Of a stretch of 64,000 nt of DNA, positions 59,787 through 64,000 are shown one piece after another. The notes below the pieces were generated by a model, which worked only from the letters and a program-made list of their open reading frames with translations, had not been told where the DNA came from and did not search any database. Position numbers and translations under genes: made by a program. Positions within the stretch are counted from its first letter, which is position 1, and every line of letters starts with the position of its first letter. The DNA is from an uncultured Clostridia bacterium (GTDB lineage: Bacteria > Bacillota > Clostridia > Christensenellales > UBA1242), in assembly GCA_947627545.1 (NCBI GenBank), contig CANQWK010000003.1, positions 1-64,000 of the forward strand. The letters are read 5' to 3'.

Positions 59787-60332
59787 ATGACATTCAATTG
59801 TAAATATAAATTAGAACTTAACGATTGCCTTACAAGTGCAAAATATGTTTATAAAAGTCAAAAACGTAAGCAAGATAAAGTTATTGCAGTGCTTATACCA
59901 ATTTTAATGCTTGCAATGGTGGCAATGCTAATTTTTGACCTTGTAAACAAACGCTCAATTGTTTGGGACATAATTTTGCTTGTTGCACTTGTTGTGCTAG
60001 AAGCAGTGTATTTAATAATTCCGCTTACAATAACTTCAAGCCAAAAAAAGTATTATAACGGCCAAAAATTAGCAGATATGGATTATATGCTTATAACCAT
60101 AGATGACAATTTATGCACAGTTTCTATGTATAAAGATGGGGCAGAGCAAAGCAAAAATGTGCATAATTTAAAAGCCTTAACAAGTTATATAGAAGATGAC
60201 GCTAACCTAGTTTTAGTTTTTAACAAAGTGGAATTTGTGTGCATTAAAAAAGAAAAATTAGAAGGCAATTTAAATCAATTAAAAACTCATATAGAAAAAG
60301 CAATGAGCAAAAGTGTAAACAAAAAGAAATAG
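59787..60332 (+). CDS. YcxB-like membrane protein
   Basis: This 181-residue protein has two membrane helices in the N-terminal half (about 37-56 and 62-85) and a C-terminal domain with IDDNLCTVSMYKDGAEQSKNVHNLKAL, the pattern of YcxB-like proteins. I start it at 59787 because AGGAG lies just before; an in-frame ATG at 59766 overlaps the previous gene. It is in an operon with the giant surface protein. A terminator follows. The function is unknown. Confidence 0.75.
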   Translation: MTFNCKYKLELNDCLTSAKYVYKSQKRKQDKVIAVLIPILMLAMVAMLIFDLVNKRSIVWDIILLVALVVLEAVYLIIPLTITSSQKKYYNGQKLADMDYMLITIDDNLCTVSMYKDGAEQSKNVHNLKALTSYIEDDANLVLVFNKVEFVCIKKEKLEGNLNQLKTHIEKAMSKSVNKKK

Positions 60333-60353
60333 CAACAAGCTATTTCTTTTTTT
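60323..60353 (+). terminator. terminator of the surface-protein operon
   Basis: AAAGAAATAGC/GCTATTTCTTT with loop AACAA and a T-run. Confidence 0.9.
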
Positions 60354-60430
60354 ATATAACTAAATGTTAGTAATAATTAATTTTTTAATTGCAAAGGTTT
60401 TATTAATTAAAAACAATAAACATTATTGTT

Positions 60431-60847
60431 TTATTTTATTTTTTGCTTTTGTGCGTGTTTAAGGCTTAAACCAATATCTTTTCGGCAATCAATTTTAAAA
60501 TTTATTAGTTCTGGGGAACTAATTTTTCCCAAATTAACCGCATAATTTAAAAATTTATCGGCAATTGAAAGGTTATTTAAAACGCAAATCAATTCGTTAT
60601 AACTTTCTTTACACCTTCTAATAAATTCGGCATTTTTAGCAACCGAAGGTGTAGAATTTAAGTCATCAAGCAATTTTAAACATTTTTCAATGGCCTGCTT
60701 TTTTAACATAAAGTTTTGGTCAAACAAAATAACATCTCGGTTTAAAGCGTCTTTAATATCCTTTTTAATTATTAGCACCACAATAATTGAAATTAAGGCA
60801 ACCACCATGCCAACAATTCCACCCCAAATTGCAATATCTGTTAACAT
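60431..60847 (-). CDS. hypothetical membrane-anchored protein, 138 aa
   Basis: One N-terminal membrane helix (about residues 5-28) is followed by a helical cytoplasmic region with conserved-looking Cys and Lys residues (CLKLLDDLNSTPS). It resembles small membrane-anchored four-helix proteins of unknown function. AAGGGGGA precedes the ATG. It is convergent with the surface-protein operon. Confidence 0.65.
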   Translation of the reverse strand: MLTDIAIWGGIVGMVVALISIIVVLIIKKDIKDALNRDVILFDQNFMLKKQAIEKCLKLLDDLNSTPSVAKNAEFIRRCKESYNELICVLNNLSIADKFLNYAVNLGKISSPELINFKIDCRKDIGLSLKHAQKQKIK

Positions 60848-61102
60848 ACATCCCCCTTATTTGATTTTAGGCAATTAAAAATTACGTTTTATATTAATAT
60901 TACTCCCTTATTAATATGTTTAGGTAATTAAAAAATTGCATAAATAATTGTTAACCTTATTATATCAAACTAAAATAAATTTACAAAACTTTTTATGGCG
61001 ATTTTAAAAAAAATTTGGAATAAATTTTCCAAACAAAAAATTTTTAAAGGGAAACCTTTATATTTTTTTAAATAAAGTTAAATTTTTGCAAAGTTAAACA
61101 AA

Positions 61103-61123
61103 AAACGGCTAAAATAAGCCGTT
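61103..61123 (-). terminator. HU gene terminator
   Basis: AAACGGCT/AGCCGTTT with loop TATTTT; on the minus strand a T-run follows. Confidence 0.8.
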
Positions 61124-61128
61124 TAATG

Positions 61129-61416
61129 TTACTTTTTCTTCAACAAAGATTTGAAGGCAGCACTCAATTTAATTTGAGGAACTTTGCAAGCAGCAATTTT
61201 CATCTTTTTGCCAGTGAAAGGATTAACACCTTCTTTTGCTTTTTTGTCTTTAATGCAAACGTTAAAGAAACCTGTAAAGCGTTGTTCGTTACCGTCTTTA
61301 ACATTTTCTTTCATTTGCTCGCCAGCTGCAGTTAAAACAGCTTTAACTTGAGCAATTGAAAAGCCAGACCTGTCAGCAACTTGTTTGTGGAAATCTCCAA
61401 TACCAATAATCTCCAT
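61129..61416 (-). CDS. HU-family DNA-binding protein
   Basis: This 95-residue HU/IHF-fold protein has the N-terminal dimerisation helices (FHKQVADRSGFSIAQVKAVLTAAGEQM), the FTGFFNVCIKDKKAKEGVNPFTGKKMKIAA arm region with the conserved NP(F/Q)TG turn, and a Lys-rich end. It bends and compacts DNA. AAAAGGAG precedes the start. It is slightly diverged (Cys in the saddle strand) from standard HU. Confidence 0.95.
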   Translation of the reverse strand: MEIIGIGDFHKQVADRSGFSIAQVKAVLTAAGEQMKENVKDGNEQRFTGFFNVCIKDKKAKEGVNPFTGKKMKIAACKVPQIKLSAAFKSLLKKK

Positions 61417-61692
61417 ATTGTTCTCCTTTTATTTGTTGAATGTTTCAACTGTTAAAATGCTAGCAAATCAAAAGTTAAAAATCAACTAATTTTAACCGAT
61501 TTTTTTAAATTTTTTAAAAATTTTAATTAAAATGATTTTTATCAACTTTTTATTGCAAAATTTTAATAAAAATACTAGCAATTTAATTAAAAATGTGTTA
61601 GAATATAACAACCTAAATTAAAAAACAACTTAAAATGGTTAAATTTTGCCTAATGGCAAGGTTTAGTTTATGCTTTAAAAAAGGAAGTAATT

Positions 61693-63507
61693 ATGGATAT
61701 AAGAAATATTGCAATTATTGCGCACGTGGACCACGGCAAAACTAGTTTGGTTAATGCTCTTTTAAAACAGGGAGGCGTGTTTAGGGAAAATCAAGATGTG
61801 CAGGACAGGGTTATGGACTCTAACGCTTTGGAGCGTGAACGCGGCATAACCATTCTTTCAAAAAACTGCTCGGCTTTCTATAAGGACACGAAAATTAACA
61901 TTGTTGATACCCCCGGACATGCCGATTTCGGCGGCGAAGTTGAGCGTGTTTTAAAAATGGTTGACGGCGTTTTGTTGGTTGTAGATGCGTTTGAAGGTCC
62001 AATGCCTCAAACTCGTTTTGTGCTAGAAAAGGCACTTGCCCTTAACTTAAAAGTGGTTATTGTTATAAACAAAATAGACCGCCCAGACGCTCGCCTAGAC
62101 GTTGTTGCTGACGAAGTGCTAGAACTTATGCTAGACCTTAACGCAACAGACGAACAACTAGATAGTCCAATTGTTTACTGCTCGGCAAGGGCAGGCGTTG
62201 CCACTAAGGACTATAAGCAGCCAGGCAAAGATATGGCTCCACTTTTTGAAACAATAATTAGCCATATCGACCCACCAAATATGGACGAAAGTTTGCCTTT
62301 TCAAATGTTAATTTCTTCAACCGAACAAAATGACTATTTAGGCAAATTAGCGGTAGGTAAGGTAGAAACAGGCAAAATTAAACTTAATCAAACCGTGTAT
62401 GTTAAAAATTATTTTGACGAAAGCAAAAAATATTCAGGCAAAGTGGTTAACATATTTAATTTTGACGGCTTAAAGCGAGATAACATAGAGTTTGGCACGG
62501 CAGGGGACATAATTTGTATTGCCGGTTTGCCAGACATCACAATTGGCGACACAGTTAGCGAAACTCCTGAAATGGAGGCTATTCCTTTTGTTAAAATAAG
62601 CGAACCAAGCGTGGAAATGACCTTTATGGTAAATGATAGCCCATTTGCCGGCAAGGAAGGTAAATTCGTTACTAGCCGCCACATTAAAGATAGGCTTTAC
62701 AAAGAGGCAGTTAAAGATTTGTCGCTTCAAGTTAGCGATGGCGACACTGCCGACCAATTTAAAGTGCGTGGCAGGGGAGAAATGCACTTATCAATCCTTA
62801 TTGAAAACATGCGCCGAGATGGCTATGAATTTCAAGTTAGCCGCCCACGAGTTTTATTTAAAACAATCAACGGCGTTAGAAACGAACCTATTGATAAAGT
62901 GGTGCTAGATGTTCCAGAAGATTGCGTTGGCACAGTTATGCAATCTATGGGCGTAAAGCGTGGCGAACTTATTAGCATGAACACCATTGGCAGCCGTATG
63001 CGCCTTCAATTTTTAGTGCCTAGCCGTGGTTTGTTCGGCTATAAATCTCAACTTTTAACCGATACTCGCGGCGAAGGCGTTATGTCCAGCATTTTTGATA
63101 GTTATCAACCTTATAAAGGCGAAATTGAAGGGCGAAACAGCGGCTCGCTAATCAGTTACGAAACCGGCGAGGCAATCACTTATGGTTTGTTTAACGCTCA
63201 AGGCAGGGGCAGATTGCTTGTCCGCCCAGGCGATAAGGTATATTTAGGTCAAGTTGTGGGCATTAACCCTAAGGGAGATGATATTGTTGTTAACGTCTGC
63301 AAGAAAAAACAACTAACCAACACTCGCAGCAGCGCAAGTGATGAAGCACTTAAATTAACGCCTATTCAAACCATGACGCTTGAAGAAGCGTTAGAATTTA
63401 TTGCCGATGATGAACTTGTTGAAGTAACTCCGCAGAGCATTCGCATCCGCAAATCTATTTTAGACCACCAGTTACGCGCAAAAGCCAGAAAACCAATTGT
63501 GGAATAG
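61693..63507 (+). CDS. typA: GTPase TypA/BipA
   Basis: This 604-residue translational GTPase has G1 AHVDHGKT (residues 10-17), [27 protein letters not shown], and the C-terminal TypA-specific domain ([34 protein letters not shown]). It acts in ribosome assembly and stress adaptation. AAGGAAG precedes the ATG. The sequence is full length. Confidence 0.98.
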   Translation: MDIRNIAIIAHVDHGKTSLVNALLKQGGVFRENQDVQDRVMDSNALERERGITILSKNCSAFYKDTKINIVDTPGHADFGGEVERVLKMVDGVLLVVDAFEGPMPQTRFVLEKALALNLKVVIVINKIDRPDARLDVVADEVLELMLDLNATDEQLDSPIVYCSARAGVATKDYKQPGKDMAPLFETIISHIDPPNMDESLPFQMLISSTEQNDYLGKLAVGKVETGKIKLNQTVYVKNYFDESKKYSGKVVNIFNFDGLKRDNIEFGTAGDIICIAGLPDITIGDTVSETPEMEAIPFVKISEPSVEMTFMVNDSPFAGKEGKFVTSRHIKDRLYKEAVKDLSLQVSDGDTADQFKVRGRGEMHLSILIENMRRDGYEFQVSRPRVLFKTINGVRNEPIDKVVLDVPEDCVGTVMQSMGVKRGELISMNTIGSRMRLQFLVPSRGLFGYKSQLLTDTRGEGVMSSIFDSYQPYKGEIEGRNSGSLISYETGEAITYGLFNAQGRGRLLVRPGDKVYLGQVVGINPKGDDIVVNVCKKKQLTNTRSSASDEALKLTPIQTMTLEEALEFIADDELVEVTPQSIRIRKSILDHQLRAKARKPIVE

Positions 63508-63523
63508 GCACATTTCGCTCGCT

Positions 63524-63590
63524 CGGTATATCAAAGGGAAATTACTCGGTATAGCAAAGGAAATTGTGGTACGGCAAAGGTAAAAACAAA
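63524..63590. repeat. three imperfect 22-nt tandem repeats
   Basis: CTCGGTATATCAAAGGGAAA, CTCGGTATAGCAAAGGAAA and GGTACGGCAAAGGTAAA follow one another between typA and the small gene at 63604. Each contains an AAAGG that could act as a ribosome binding site, but no start codon follows at the proper distance. Confidence 0.55.
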
Positions 63591-63603
63591 ATAAAAGGAA
63601 AAC

Positions 63604-63861
63604 ATGAAACAAACGCAAAATGATATGTATGATAAGGCCTTTAAAGTGGCAAAACGCATTGGAATTACAGTTTTGTGCTGTGTTCCTGTGCTTATTGCGT
63701 TTGCCTATTTAACGCGAAATGTTATAAAAAGTAACGCTCTTCAAATTGTTTGTTTTACTATCATAATGGGGGTGGCGGTGCTGGTTGTGGAACTTGTTGC
63801 TCGTAAAAAAGAAAAAACTAAAAAAGAAAATCAAATTGAACATAAAGATGTATTCAAGTAG
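63604..63861 (+). CDS. small two-helix membrane protein, 85 aa
   Basis: This 85-residue protein has two membrane helices (about residues 19-38 and 47-65) and a Lys/Glu-rich C-terminal tail. It is not recognised. AAAAGGAAA precedes the ATG and it lies 96 nt after typA on the same strand. Confidence 0.7.
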   Translation: MKQTQNDMYDKAFKVAKRIGITVLCCVPVLIAFAYLTRNVIKSNALQIVCFTIIMGVAVLVVELVARKKEKTKKENQIEHKDVFK

Positions 63862-63920
63862 CGCTTTGTTTTAATCATGTTCACTTAACTGCAATTTGTT
63901 AAAAGCAAAAAAATTTAGTA

Positions 63921-63949
63921 TTGACAAAATTTGTTTTTAATGATATAAT
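63921..63949 (+). promoter_or_regulatory. strong promoter near the window end
   Basis: A consensus TTGACA, 17 nt and TATAAT, followed by AAGGAG and an ATG at 63974. Confidence 0.9.
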
Positions 63950-63973
63950 GCAAATATGTTTTAAGGAGTAAGC

Positions 63974-64000
63974 ATGATTAAATATAGAAGAAAAATAGAA
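63974..64000 (+). CDS. start of a gene cut by the window end
   Basis: ATG at 63974 follows AAGGAG by 7 nt and a consensus promoter. Only MIKYRRKIE is visible, too short to identify. Confidence 0.6.

Overview
The window is AT-rich bacterial chromosome with dense short intergenic gaps, strong AGGAG-type ribosome binding sites, TTGACA/TATAAT promoters and tRNA genes that encode their own CCA. SpoIVB protease, two collagen-like GXY proteins of exosporium type, an FtsK/SpoIIIE translocase and a LexA (DinR)-type box at recA point to an endospore-forming member of the Clostridia-Bacilli side of the Firmicutes. I infer an uncultured, probably host-associated clostridial lineage; no rRNA is present to pin it down.

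Layout. 0-5.5 kb: tRNA-Ser(GGA), a NADAR protein, a large collagen-like protein with a sigma-K-like promoter, tRNA-Ser(CGA) with a duplicated 3' end downstream, a uracil-DNA glycosylase-like protein and an AqpZ-like water channel. 5.5-10.3 kb: two small holin-like membrane proteins, then an NHEJ operon (Ku, phosphoesterase-ligase, separate polymerase). 10.5-16.2 kb: a glycan sugar transferase and polymerase, an SPOUT methyltransferase, rpsO and spoIVB. 16.54-21.55 kb: a 5-kb integrated element bounded by a 26-bp repeat of the tRNA-Glu 3' end, with repressor, divergent promoter, small proteins, a replication-initiator-like gene holding an 11-bp iteron array, a hairpin-rich region and a tyrosine integrase. 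21.5-28.2 kb: tRNA-Glu, tRNA-Met, a HAD-UbiA fusion, a GtrA-glycosyltransferase fusion, tRNA-Gly, a second collagen-like protein and a nucleotidyltransferase. 28.6-39.5 kb: pnp, a degenerate polysaccharide deacetylase, a repeat protein, ftsK, a metal-responsive ArsR plus P-type ATPase operon and tag. 39.7-49.5 kb: an uncharacterised 540-residue protein flanked by inverted repeats beside tRNA-Arg, tsaD, an orphan LarC N-domain with DUF362, a nucleoside hydrolase, NfeD-SPFH, pgsA and recA. 49.5-64 kb: recN with a coupled leader peptide, ferredoxin, a TrxB-like flavoprotein, a 2109-residue surface protein, HU, typA and the start of a further gene.

Genes that work together: Ku/LigD parts, RecA, RecN, Tag and the UDG-like protein form a DNA-repair set suited to spores. 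The UbiA/GtrA/sugar transferase/polymerase/nucleotidyltransferase genes suggest polyprenyl-linked surface glycan synthesis. The collagen-like proteins and SpoIVB belong to sporulation.

The most unusual content is (1) the 5-kb tRNA-Glu element with an apparent replication origin inside its rep-like gene, (2) several genes whose -10 box lies 5-8 nt before the start codon, implying leaderless mRNAs, (3) two families of dispersed palindromes, one with compensatory base changes between its two copies, and (4) the inverted-repeat-flanked gene of unknown function beside tRNA-Arg.
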